Positions 1-6,276 are shown, counted from the stretch's first letter. The stretch: DNA of 7,876 nt from an uncultured Paracoccaceae bacterium (GCA_913054485.1 CAJXHQ010000129.1:1-7876), one strand, 5' to 3'. The notes: generated by a model not told the origin, from the sequence alone. Numbers and translations: made by a program.

Positions 1-1
1 G

Positions 2-283
2 ATCAAGATCGACCGTTCCTTTGTGATGAAGGCCGACCGCGACCCGGAGCAGCAGAAACTGATCGGCGCAATCCTGACCATGGCCGAGCGGCTGGAGCTG
101 GAAACCCTGGCCGAGGGCGTAGAGACCGTGGGCGAGCACGCGCTGCTGGCACAGCTGGGCTGCGACAACGTGCAGGGCTTTGGCATCGGCCGCCCGATGC
201 CATTTGACCAGACGCTGGACTGGATCACCGCGCATCAGGCCAAGCTGCAGGATACGCCTTCGATCGGCACCAAGGGCCGCTGA
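2..283 (+). CDS. EAL-domain c-di-GMP phosphodiesterase, C-terminal fragment
   Basis: This is the 3' end of a gene that starts outside the window; the reading frame is open from base 2 to a TGA at 281-283 (93 codons). The protein shows the last three signature blocks of an EAL domain in the right order and spacing: KIDRSFV at the very start, LAEGVET about 35 residues later, and the block GCDNVQGFGIGRPMP. In EAL enzymes the Lys/Asp of the KID block, the Glu of the AEGVE block and the Gln of the QG block contribute to metal and c-di-GMP binding. All are present, so the domain is probably catalytically competent for hydrolysing c-di-GMP to pGpG. Whether a GGDEF, PAS or membrane segment lies upstream cannot be seen. 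The tail after the domain is short (about 20 residues). A strong hairpin follows the stop, so this gene is probably a separate transcription unit from yidC. Confidence 0.9.
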   Translation: MKIDRSFVMKADRDPEQQKLIGAILTMAERLELETLAEGVETVGEHALLAQLGCDNVQGFGIGRPMPFDQTLDWITAHQAKLQDTPSIGTKGR

Positions 284-303
284 CCCTCGCAAATACTGCG
301 CTG

Positions 304-327
304 AAGGCCGCAGCCCATGCGGCCTTT
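304..327 (+). terminator. Rho-independent terminator after the EAL gene
   Basis: A perfect 9-bp stem (AAGGCCGCA at 304-312 pairs with TGCGGCCTT at 318-326) closes a 5-nt loop and runs into TTT at 325-327. It lies about 20 nt after the EAL stop codon. The T-tract is short, as is common in high-GC alphaproteobacteria. It should separate EAL transcription from the yidC operon. Confidence 0.7.
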
Positions 328-339
328 CCGCGATTCTGC

Positions 340-368
340 TTGACCTTTGCGCCCCAGCTCTGTTGAAC
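340..368 (+). promoter_or_regulatory. Possible promoter of the yidC operon
   Basis: TTGACC at 340-345 matches a sigma-70 type -35 element at five of six positions. With a 17-nt spacer, the -10 position falls on TTGAAC at 363-368, which is a poor match. The site is just after the terminator and about 40 nt before the yidC ATG, where a promoter is expected. The -10 element is weak, so this is tentative. Confidence 0.3.
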
Positions 369-406
369 CACGCCTGATAGTTTGCAGAACAAGGCGCCGG
401 TCCCAG

Positions 407-2209
407 ATGGACGATCAGAACAAGAATCTTCTCCTCGCAACTGGCTTGAGCTTCCTGGTGATCCTGGGCTGGTACACGATGTTCCCGCCCCCGGAACCCG
501 AGGTAACCGCTGAGACGCCGGCCGCTGAAACCGGCACGGCTGCAGGCACCGCGGCGGCCCCGGCGGCGGGCGGCAACGCAGCAACTGCTGCCGCAACCGA
601 AGAGGCAGAGGCGCCGCAAGCGGCCCGTCTGGCCATCGATACCCCGCGCCTGTCCGGCTCCATCTCGCTGCAGGGCGGCCGGATCGACGATCTGTCGCTG
701 AAAGACTACCGCGTCTCCATCGAGGATGGCGCTGACATCGTCAAACTGCTGAAACCCGTTGGCGAGCCCGGCGCTTACTATGCGCTTTACGGCTGGGCTC
801 CGGGCACCGGGCTGACGCTGGACGCGGTTCCGGGTGCAAACACAATCTGGTCTGCGAACGCCGGCGCAGAGCTGGGCGTCGACAGCCCCGTTACCCTGAC
901 CTGGGACAACGGCCAAGGCCTGACCTTCAGCCGTGAGATTTCGATCGACGAGGATTACATGTTCTCGGTCACCCAGTCGGTGGAAAACGCCGGCGCGGGC
1001 ACCGTCAGCCTGGCCCCCTACGGCACCCTGGCCCGCCATGGCGAGCCGGAAGACCTGAAGAACTTCTTCATCCTGCACGAAGGCGCAATCGCCATGGCCG
1101 ACGGCGAACTTGCCGAGGTCGACTATGGCGACATCGCCGATTTCGATCCGGACCCGCGCGACGGTTCCCGCTCGCAGGTCACCCAGGTCGAATCCAACGG
1201 CTGGACCGGTTTCACCGATCACTACTGGATGACCAACCTGGTGCCCGCACCGGGCCAGGGCTTCCGCTCGATCCAGAAATGGGACGAACGCCGCGATATC
1301 TACCAGGCAGACACCGTGCTGCCGACCGTGACGCTGGCCGCGGGCGAGAGCTCGGCCGTCACCACCCAGCTGTTTGCCGGCGCCAAGGAATGGGCCACCA
1401 TCCGCGGTTACGAAAAAGGCGGCATCGAAGGTTTCCTCGACAGCATCGACTGGGGCTGGTTCTTCTTCCTGACCAAGCCGATGTTCGCAGTCCTGCACTT
1501 CCTCAACGGCTTCATCGGCAACATGGGCTGGGCGATCATCGGCCTGACCGTGCTGATCAAGGTCATCGTCTTCCCGCTGGCCTATAAGTCTTACGCCTCC
1601 ATGGCGAAGATGAAAGAGCTGCAGCCGGAGATGGAGAAGCTGAAGGAGCGCGCTGGCGACGACCGTCAGAAGATGCAGAAGGAGATGATGGAGCTCTACA
1701 AGAAGAAAAAGGTGAACCCCGCCGCGGGCTGTCTGCCGATCCTGATCCAGATCCCGATCTTCTTCTCGCTCTACAAGGTGATCTTCGTCACGCTGGAACT
1801 GCGCCACGCGCCCTTCTTCGGCCCCTTCCAGGACCTGAGCGCGCCGGACCCCACCTCGATCATGAACCTCTTCGGCCTGCTGCCCTTCGAAGGCCCGGCA
1901 CCGGAAAGCATCATGGCGCTGGTCTTCATCGGCATTCTGCCGCTGTTGCTGGGTATCTCCATGTGGCTGCAGCAGAAGCTGAACCCGGCGCCCTCCGATC
2001 CGACCCAGCAGATGATCTTTGCCTGGATGCCCTGGGTGTTCATGTTCATGCTCGGCGGCTTTGCCTCCGGCCTGGTGGTCTACTGGATTGCCAACAACAC
2101 GATCACCTTCACCCAGCAGTATCTGATCATGCGCAGCCACGGCTATAAGCCGGACGTCTTCGGCAACATCAAGTCGAGCGTGAAGCGCAAGCCCAAGACG
2201 GATGCCTAG
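407..2209 (+). CDS. yidC: Membrane protein insertase YidC
   Basis: YidC inserts and folds inner-membrane proteins, alone or with the Sec translocon. The 600-residue product has the layout of Gram-negative YidC: a first membrane helix (about residues 7-27, ending in FPPPE), an Ala/Pro-rich linker to about residue 75, a large periplasmic domain, and the conserved 60KD_IMP insertase core from about residue 335 to 590. The core contains the first core helix, a charged cytoplasmic hairpin (SMAKMKELQPEMEKL), the conserved NPAAGCLPILIQIPIF block at about 437, and two or three further helices. A Lys/Arg-rich tail (VKRKPKT) may touch the ribosome. The hydrophilic-groove Arg of E. coli (R366) appears to align with Lys385 here. 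The frame is open further upstream, but the ATG at 407 is chosen because MDDQNKNLLLATGLSFLVIL is the normal family N-terminus. Its ribosome site is weak (AAGG at 391-394). The stop TAG abuts the next ATG, showing an operon with the MOSC gene and engB. Confidence 0.97.
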   Translation: MDDQNKNLLLATGLSFLVILGWYTMFPPPEPEVTAETPAAETGTAAGTAAAPAAGGNAATAAATEEAEAPQAARLAIDTPRLSGSISLQGGRIDDLSLKDYRVSIEDGADIVKLLKPVGEPGAYYALYGWAPGTGLTLDAVPGANTIWSANAGAELGVDSPVTLTWDNGQGLTFSREISIDEDYMFSVTQSVENAGAGTVSLAPYGTLARHGEPEDLKNFFILHEGAIAMADGELAEVDYGDIADFDPDPRDGSRSQVTQVESNGWTGFTDHYWMTNLVPAPGQGFRSIQKWDERRDIYQADTVLPTVTLAAGESSAVTTQLFAGAKEWATIRGYEKGGIEGFLDSIDWGWFFFLTKPMFAVLHFLNGFIGNMGWAIIGLTVLIKVIVFPLAYKSYASMAKMKELQPEMEKLKERAGDDRQKMQKEMMELYKKKKVNPAAGCLPILIQIPIFFSLYKVIFVTLELRHAPFFGPFQDLSAPDPTSIMNLFGLLPFEGPAPESIMALVFIGILPLLLGISMWLQQKLNPAPSDPTQQMIFAWMPWVFMFMLGGFASGLVVYWIANNTITFTQQYLIMRSHGYKPDVFGNIKSSVKRKPKTDA

Positions 2210-2947
2210 ATGACAGCGGCTGTTCACAGCCTCTGGCGGCACCCGATCAAGGCCCATGGCCGCGAAGAGGTGAGCGCCGCAACATTGATCCCCGGGCAGT
2301 GCTTGCCCGGGGATCGTGTTTATGCGGTTGCGCATGAGGCCTCAAAGGCGGATGGGTCCGAATGGGCGCGCTGCAGCAATTTCACCCGTGCGGCCGGATC
2401 GCCAGCGCTGATGGCGATCACCTCGCGCACTGAGGGCAACCGTCTGGTACTGTCGCATCCCGGCCGCCCGGATCTGGATTTCGACCCGGCGACGCAACAG
2501 GACGCCTTTCTGGACTGGGTGGCACCGCTGATGCCCGAGGGGCGCGCGGCCCCTGCCCGGCTGGTGAGGGCACAGGCGCAGGGCATGACCGACAGCAGCT
2601 GGCCTTCAGTCACGCTGTGCAGCCTGGCGTCGCACCGGGCGGTTGAGAAAGAACTGGGACAGGACCTGTCCCTCCACCGCTGGCGCGGCAATATCTGGCT
2701 GGATGGGCTGGAGCCGTGGCAGGAATTTGACTGGATCGGCCGCGAGCTGCGCCTTGGCGGTGCGATCCTGAAGGTGCGCGAACGCACCACCCGCTGCCTG
2801 GCCACAGCCTCCAACCCGGAGACAGGCCTGCGCGATGCCGACACACTCGGCGCATTGGACACATGGGGCCACCGCGATTTCAGCGTGAAGGCCGAAGTAA
2901 CAGAGGGCGGCGCGGTCCGCCCCGGCGATAGACTGGAGCTGCTATGA
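2210..2947 (+). CDS. MOSC domain-containing protein (YcbX/MOSC_N-like)
   Basis: The 245-residue product has an N-terminal MOSC_N-like barrel beginning VHSLWRHPIKAHG, with the PG..LPGDR motif at about residues 28-36. A MOSC domain follows, with RWRGNIWLDGLEPWQEFDWIG at about 157-177 and ERTTRCLAT at 191-199. Cys196 fits the conserved cysteine of the family, which is thought to carry sulfur or ligate molybdenum. Known members include the C-terminal domain of molybdenum cofactor sulfurase, mARC and bacterial YcbX/YiiM, which bind the molybdenum cofactor and reduce N-hydroxylated compounds. The exact substrate here is unknown. There is no ferredoxin domain fused to it, so an electron donor would be separate. 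The ATG at 2210 directly follows the yidC stop, and the 3' end overlaps engB by 4 bp, so expression is probably translationally coupled to both essential neighbours. The domain call is firm; the reaction is not known. Confidence 0.88.
   Translation: MTAAVHSLWRHPIKAHGREEVSAATLIPGQCLPGDRVYAVAHEASKADGSEWARCSNFTRAAGSPALMAITSRTEGNRLVLSHPGRPDLDFDPATQQDAFLDWVAPLMPEGRAAPARLVRAQAQGMTDSSWPSVTLCSLASHRAVEKELGQDLSLHRWRGNIWLDGLEPWQEFDWIGRELRLGGAILKVRERTTRCLATASNPETGLRDADTLGALDTWGHRDFSVKAEVTEGGAVRPGDRLELL
2287..2315 (+). repeat. Perfect 12-bp inverted repeat inside the MOSC gene
   Basis: GATCCCCGGGCA at 2287-2298 is the exact reverse complement of TGCCCGGGGATC at 2304-2315, with a 5-nt loop (GTGCT). As RNA this is a very stable hairpin about 75 nt into the second operon gene. 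The downstream GTGTTTATG is only mildly T-rich, so it is not a standard terminator. It lies over the codons for the conserved PGQCLPGDR stretch, so repeated Pro-Gly coding may explain part of the symmetry. Confidence 0.6.
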
Positions 2948-3597
2948 GCACCCTGCCCTACCCCCTGGCCGATAGCCCGGATGAATTCTCCACCGAAAAA
3001 GGCCGCAAGCTCTTTGCCGGCGAAAGCACCTTCCTGAAGGGCGTGGTGGCCATGAACGGCCTGCCCGACGCCGACCGGGTAGAGGTCTGTTTTGCCGGCC
3101 GCTCCAACGTCGGCAAGTCGAGCCTGATCAACGCGCTGACCGGCACCAAGGGGCTGGCCCGCGCGTCCAACACGCCGGGCCGCACGCAGGAAATCAACTT
3201 TTTCGAGCAGGGGCCGGAATTGTATCTGGTCGACCTGCCGGGCTACGGCTTTGCCAATGCACCGCTGAAAGTGGTGGAGCAGTGGCAGAAGCTGCTGAAG
3301 CGCTACCTGTCGGGCCGCGTGTCCTTGCGCCGCGCCTTTGTGCTGATCGATTTCCGCCACGGCGTGAAACCAGTGGATGAGGAAATCATGTCACTGCTGG
3401 ACAGCTCTGCCGTGACTTTCCAGGTGGTGCTGACCAAGGCCGACAAGGTAAAGGAAAAAGACCACGCCAAGGTTCTGGAGCAGGTGCGCGCCGCATTGGC
3501 CAAACACCCGGCAGCCTTCCCGGAAATGGTTCTGACCTCCTCCGAAAAAGGCGAAGGGGTCCCGACCCTGCGGTCGATCATCGCTAATTTGGATTAA
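2944..3597 (+). CDS. engB: Ribosome biogenesis GTPase EngB (YihA/YsxC)
   Basis: EngB is a small TRAFAC-class GTPase needed for late assembly of the large ribosomal subunit and is essential in several bacteria. The 217-residue length is normal. All GTPase motifs are visible: G1 GRSNVGKS at 52-59, the G2 region TPGRTQ at 77-82, G3 DLPGYG at 97-102, G4 TKAD at 164-167 and G5 TSSEKGEG at 198-205. The family signatures GRSNVGKSSLIN and LPGYG separate it from Der (which has two G domains) and Era (which has a KH domain). The ATG at 2944 overlaps the TGA of the MOSC gene (ATGA) and has a good ribosome site, GGAG at 2935-2938, so it is coupled to the upstream gene. It is the last well-defined member of the yidC operon, although the next small gene follows with almost no gap. 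Confidence 0.97.
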   Translation: MSTLPYPLADSPDEFSTEKGRKLFAGESTFLKGVVAMNGLPDADRVEVCFAGRSNVGKSSLINALTGTKGLARASNTPGRTQEINFFEQGPELYLVDLPGYGFANAPLKVVEQWQKLLKRYLSGRVSLRRAFVLIDFRHGVKPVDEEIMSLLDSSAVTFQVVLTKADKVKEKDHAKVLEQVRAALAKHPAAFPEMVLTSSEKGEGVPTLRSIIANLD

Positions 3598-3626
3598 TTT
3601 TCAAATACCTGGCGTCATACTGCCTT

Positions 3627-3959
3627 TTGCTGGCCGTTATGACCGCCGGGATGATCCCGGCGGGCTGGATGGCGCGATTGGGTGATGACGGCAAAATATT
3701 GCTGGTGATCTGTACCGCCAACGGCGTGCAGGAACGCTGGGTGGATCTGGACGGTGATGCGCCGGACATGCCCGAAGACATGGCGGCCGCCGCCTGTCCC
3801 TTCTCCGGTCTCAACCCCGATGCGGACCTGCCCGCCTTTGCACCGGCCCGCATCATCGAACCCGCACAGGCGGCCTCTTGGGCCCGCGCGGAGTTCACCC
3901 ACCGCAGCGCCGGGTTCCACTGGCGCTATGACGCCCGCGGCCCGCCCGCTCTCTCCTGA
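3627..3959 (+). CDS. Small exported protein resembling DUF2946
   Basis: This reading frame codes for about 110 residues from a TTG at 3627, or 120 if translation starts at the ATT at 3597. The start is uncertain. The upstream in-frame codons read FKYLASYCLL before LAVMTAGMIPAGWMA; together they look like a complete signal peptide (one Lys, then a hydrophobic stretch), so the true start probably lies before 3627. The frame is closed upstream by a stop at 3585-3587 and contains no ATG or GTG before 3639. The mature part contains ILLVICTANG, a Cys-Pro motif (CPFS) about 28 residues later and a C-terminal ARGPP. This resembles DUF2946 proteins, which usually have CPxC, although the second Cys is Ser here. 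DUF2946 genes are often near TonB-dependent copper receptors and PepSY membrane proteins, and a PepSY gene follows 74 nt downstream. A periplasmic role in metal handling is only inferred. GC-rich codon use supports real coding. Confidence 0.6.
   Translation: MLAVMTAGMIPAGWMARLGDDGKILLVICTANGVQERWVDLDGDAPDMPEDMAAAACPFSGLNPDADLPAFAPARIIEPAQAASWARAEFTHRSAGFHWRYDARGPPALS
3643..3663 (+). repeat. Near-perfect palindrome at the start of the DUF2946-like gene
   Basis: CCGCCGGGAT at 3643-3652 is the reverse complement of ATCCCGGCGG at 3654-3663, with one central base. As RNA it would fold as an 8-bp stem with a 5-nt loop. It lies 46 nt after the engB stop. No T-run follows, so a terminator role for engB is possible but weak. 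It also codes for TAGMIPAG of the small protein. Confidence 0.5.
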
Positions 3960-4021
3960 CCTTCTGATCCTCACAGCATAACAAACCCGGCGCAGCCTCT
4001 GCAGCCGGACAGATTTCTCAT

Positions 4022-4031
4022 GGAGAGAGAG
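4022..4031 (+). promoter_or_regulatory. Ribosome binding site of the PepSY gene
   Basis: GGAGAGAGAG lies 2-11 nt before the ATG at 4034. The strong purine-rich site fixes this start. The 74 nt between the small gene and this start show no convincing promoter. Confidence 0.7.
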
Positions 4032-4492
4032 ACATGGCATCTGACAGCCAAACCGCAGCCGCGGAACAATCCCGCACGGCCCAACAGAAATTCTACTTCG
4101 CCGCCTGGCGCTGGCACTTCTACGCCGGACTTTACGTGATCCCCTTCCTGACCACCCTGGCCGTCACCGGGCTGATGATGATGTTCATCACCCAGTTCGA
4201 GGGGCGCGACGGCGAGAAGATCGCCATCGTCCAGGGGGAAACCGCCCTGCCCCTGCAGGATCTGGAAGCCGCGGCGCTGAAGGCCGTGCCGGGCACCCTC
4301 AAAGAATGGATCGGCCCCAAGGCAGATGATCTGGCCACCATCTTCCGCGTCGGCACCGAAGACGGCCAGCGTCTGGTCGCGCTGAACCAATACACAGGCA
4401 AGGTTATCTCCACCTGGGACCGGCGCGCTGGCTGGTATGACTTTGCCGACAATATCCACTCAGAACTGCTGATTGGCACCGCCGGCGACCGC

Positions 4493-4542
4493 ATGATCGA
4501 GATCGCTGCAGGTCTTGATGATCGAGATCGCTGCAGGTCTTG
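4493..4542 (+). repeat. Perfect 25-bp tandem duplication
   Basis: Bases 4493-4517 and 4518-4542 are identical 25-mers, starting ATGATCGAGATC and ending GCAGGTCTTG. Because 25 is not a multiple of three, the second copy breaks the PepSY reading frame. Deleting one copy restores a continuous family sequence, DRMIEIAAGLALLLVF. The second copy also supplies an ATG (4518) in frame with the downstream segment. Complete identity of the copies indicates a recent slippage event or an assembly artefact. Confidence 0.95.
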
Positions 4543-5217
4543 CGCTGCTGCTGGTGTTCACCGGGCTCTACCTGTGGTGGCCGCGCGGCAACGGTGCCTC
4601 CATGCTGGTGCCGGACCTGAAGGCACGAGCCCGCGCCCTGTGGAAGTCACTGCATTCGGTCATCGGCTTCTGGATCTCGGCGCTGCTGGTCATGTTCCTG
4701 ATCTCGGGCCTCTCCTGGGCCGGGGTCTGGGGCGACAAGATCGTGCAGCCCTGGGCCAGTTTCCCGGCTGAGAAGTGGGACAATGTGCCCCTGTCTGACG
4801 ACATCCACGCCAGCATGAACCACGGCCACATCAATGATGTGCCCTGGGCGCTGGAGCAGACCCTGATGCCGACCTCGGGATCGGACGCCGGCATCACCGG
4901 CATTCCGGAGGGCACCGCCGTCTCTATCGGCAGCCTGGTGGTCCTAGGCCGGGATCTGGGCATGGAGGGCCGTTTCCGCGTCGCCTACCCGTCCGGAGAA
5001 CAGGGCGTCTGGACCATCAACCGCGACAGCATGTCCGGCGATGGTGACGACCCTTTCATCGACCGCACAATCCACATCGACCAGCACAGCGGCAAGATCC
5101 TGGCCGATGTGACGTTCGAAGACTACCCGTGGATGGGCAAGGCTATGGCCGTTGGGGTCCCCTTCCACATGGGGCTGATGGGCGGCTGGAACTTCGCACT
5201 GAACGTGATTTTCTGTC

Positions 5218-5221
5218 TGTG
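5218..5221 (+). other. Second frameshift site in the PepSY gene (TG gain)
   Basis: The middle frame reads NVIFCLWVSLSVSPAW and stops at 5250-5252. Removing one TG from the TGTG at 5218-5221 gives NVIFCLGVFVCVSGVVMWLK, which has the normal PepSY_TM pattern of a helix ending in VMWxKRRP. The lesion is therefore best read as a 2-nt dinucleotide gain. An equivalent 1-nt loss nearby cannot be excluded. Confidence 0.75.
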
Positions 5222-5469
5222 GGTGTCTTTGTCTGTGTCTCCGGCGTGGTGATGTGGCTGAAACGCCGACCCGCCGGTGCCGCCCGCCTGGCCGCCCCGC
5301 CGGCCCCGGCCGAGGTGCCCTTTCTGAAAGGTGCCGTGCTGATCGGCCTGTTCACTGCCATGGTCTTCCCGCTGGTCGGGCTGACCCTGCTGGCAGTGCT
5401 GGCCTTCGACCTGCTGATCCTGGCCAATATCCCGGTCCTGAAGCGCGCCTTCAGCTGACAAAACCTGGG

Positions 5470-5493
5470 GCCGGCCTCTCCCCTTCGGCCGGC
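5470..5493 (+). terminator. Possible hairpin terminator after the PepSY gene
   Basis: GCCGGCC at 5470-5476 pairs perfectly with GGCCGGC at 5487-5493 across a 10-nt loop, starting 12 nt after the PepSY stop. No T-run follows, only CTTCATG. Its place between convergent genes supports a terminator role. Confidence 0.4.
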
Positions 5494-5502
5494 TTCATGA
5501 CC

Positions 5503-5539
5503 GCGCGGTGTCCTTTTGCCTCCTTTGAGGGCACCGCGC
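5503..5539 (-). terminator. Possible hairpin terminator after the SDR gene
   Basis: GCGCGGTG at 5503-5510 pairs with CACCGCGC at 5532-5539, an 8-bp GC-rich stem. Inside it, CCTC at 5519-5522 can pair with GAGG at 5527-5530. On the minus strand it begins 3 nt after the SDR stop codon. There is no clear T-tract, so the assignment rests on position and stem strength. Confidence 0.35.
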
Positions 5540-5542
5540 AGA

Positions 5543-6271
5543 TCAGACGTGCTGCGCGCCGTTCACCTCGATCTCGGCACCGGAAATATACGAGCTTTCC
5601 GGCGAGCAGAGGAAATAGATCGCGCTGGCGACCTCCTCGGGCTGGCCAAGCCGCTGCATCGGCAACTTTTCCACGATTTTGTCCGAGCCCGGGCTTAGAA
5701 TAGCAGTCTCCACTTCGCCCGGCGCAATGGCGTTGACCCGCACCCCAAGCGGCCCGAAATCATGCGCCATCTCCCGCGTCAGCGCCGCTAGCGCCGCCTT
5801 GGAGGTGGCATAGGCCGCGCCTGCAAAGGGATGCACCCGGCTGCCGGCGATAGAGGTCACATTGACCACCGTGCCCTTGGCGGCGGCCAGCTCCTCTTTC
5901 AATCCCCGCGCCAGAACCACCGACGCGAAGAAATTGACGTGAAAGACCTTGGCCCAGTCCAGCAGATCGGTGTCCAGCGTGCTGAGCCGCTCTCCGTTCA
6001 GGCCCTTGGGCGAGACGCCCGCATTGTTCACTAGCGCATCCAGACGGCCGTCCAGCTTTTCCTGGATAAGCCCGACGGCGTTGATCGTGTCTGAAGGGTC
6101 GGACAGGTCCAGCTGCACGTGATCCTCGCGGCCGCCGCCCCAGGGGCACTCCTCAGGGAAGGGATGGCGCGAACAGGTGAGGATTCGCCAGCCTTCGGCA
6201 TTGAACCGGCGCACCGTGGCGTGGCCGATACCGCGGCTGGCGCCGGTCAGTAGCAGGGTCTTGCGGGTCAT
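5543..6271 (-). CDS. Short-chain dehydrogenase/reductase (SDR) family oxidoreductase
   Basis: The 242-residue product is a classical SDR, an NAD(P)-dependent oxidoreductase with a Rossmann fold. Visible motifs are the cofactor loop TGASRGIG at 9-16, NNAG at 82-85, the helix Asn113 in HVNFFAS, the catalytic Ser140 (VNVTSIAG), Tyr154 and Lys158 in YATSK, and APGEVET at 183-189. The full Asn-Ser-Tyr-Lys tetrad is present, so the enzyme is probably active. Arg35 after the second strand (TCSR) suggests a preference for NADP(H), an inference only. The end [15 protein letters not shown] is the usual SDR C-terminal pattern. The substrate cannot be read from the sequence, and resemblance to FabG-type reductases does not fix it. 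The start at 6271 has a good ribosome site, AAGAGGT on the minus strand at 6283-6277. The gene is convergent to the PepSY gene and divergent from argB, so it is probably transcribed alone. Confidence 0.93.
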   Translation of the reverse strand: MTRKTLLLTGASRGIGHATVRRFNAEGWRILTCSRHPFPEECPWGGGREDHVQLDLSDPSDTINAVGLIQEKLDGRLDALVNNAGVSPKGLNGERLSTLDTDLLDWAKVFHVNFFASVVLARGLKEELAAAKGTVVNVTSIAGSRVHPFAGAAYATSKAALAALTREMAHDFGPLGVRVNAIAPGEVETAILSPGSDKIVEKLPMQRLGQPEEVASAIYFLCSPESSYISGAEIEVNGAQHV

Positions 6272-6276
6272 GCGGC

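Larger units (their letters stand above)
4034..5458 (+). pseudogene. PepSY-associated transmembrane protein, broken by two frameshifts
   Basis: The intact gene would code for a 465-residue inner-membrane protein of the PepSY_TM (COG3182, PiuB-like) family, linked to iron, haem or copper uptake and reduction. The first frame (4034 to about 4517) has a helix with RWHFYAGLYVIPFL (His28), a PepSY domain ending NQYTGKVI at 118-125, and NIHSELLIGTAGDRMIEIAAG (His142). A perfect 25-bp tandem duplication at 4493-4542 then shifts the frame; the first frame runs 85 missense codons to a stop at 4769-4771. The family sequence continues in another frame from the ATG at 4518: LALLLVFTGLYLWWPRG, LHSVIGFWISALLVMFLISG, and a second PepSY segment with IHIDQHSGKIL. 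A 2-nt gain near 5218-5221 shifts it back; the end reads GVFVCVSGVVMWLKRRP plus a last helix pair, stopping at 5456-5458. The family match is clear. As written, no full-length protein can be made unless the lesions are sequencing errors. It may act with the DUF2946-like gene upstream. Confidence 0.85.

Noticed and set aside
347..406. Upstream in-frame ATG at 347 as yidC start
   Set aside because: It would add 20 residues (MRPSSVEPRL...) not seen in YidC proteins, and it overlaps the likely promoter region. MDDQNKN at 407 is the family N-terminus.
225..596. Minus-strand open frame across the EAL end and yidC start
   Set aside because: It crosses a terminator and the yidC start. The translation is Pro/Ser/Arg-rich low complexity without motifs.
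2320..3360. Long minus-strand open frame (346 codons) opposite the MOSC gene and engB
   Set aside because: It is the mirror of two well-supported genes in high-GC DNA. Its translation is rich in Arg/Ala/Ser and matches no family pattern.
3615..4040. Minus-strand open frame opposite the small DUF2946-like gene
   Set aside because: The plus-strand frame has a signal-like start and family-like motifs; the minus-strand translation has none.
4493..4542. CRISPR or satellite-type repeat
   Set aside because: There are only two copies with no spacer, both inside a coding sequence.
4493..5252. Programmed ribosomal frameshifting in the PepSY gene
   Set aside because: There is no slippery heptamer with a stimulatory structure, and the first shift is fully explained by an exact 25-bp duplication. 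The family is normally a single frame.
4034..5458. Three separate small membrane protein genes instead of one broken gene
   Set aside because: The three segments join into one continuous PepSY_TM protein of normal length once 25 and 2 nt are removed, and the later segments lack their own ribosome sites.
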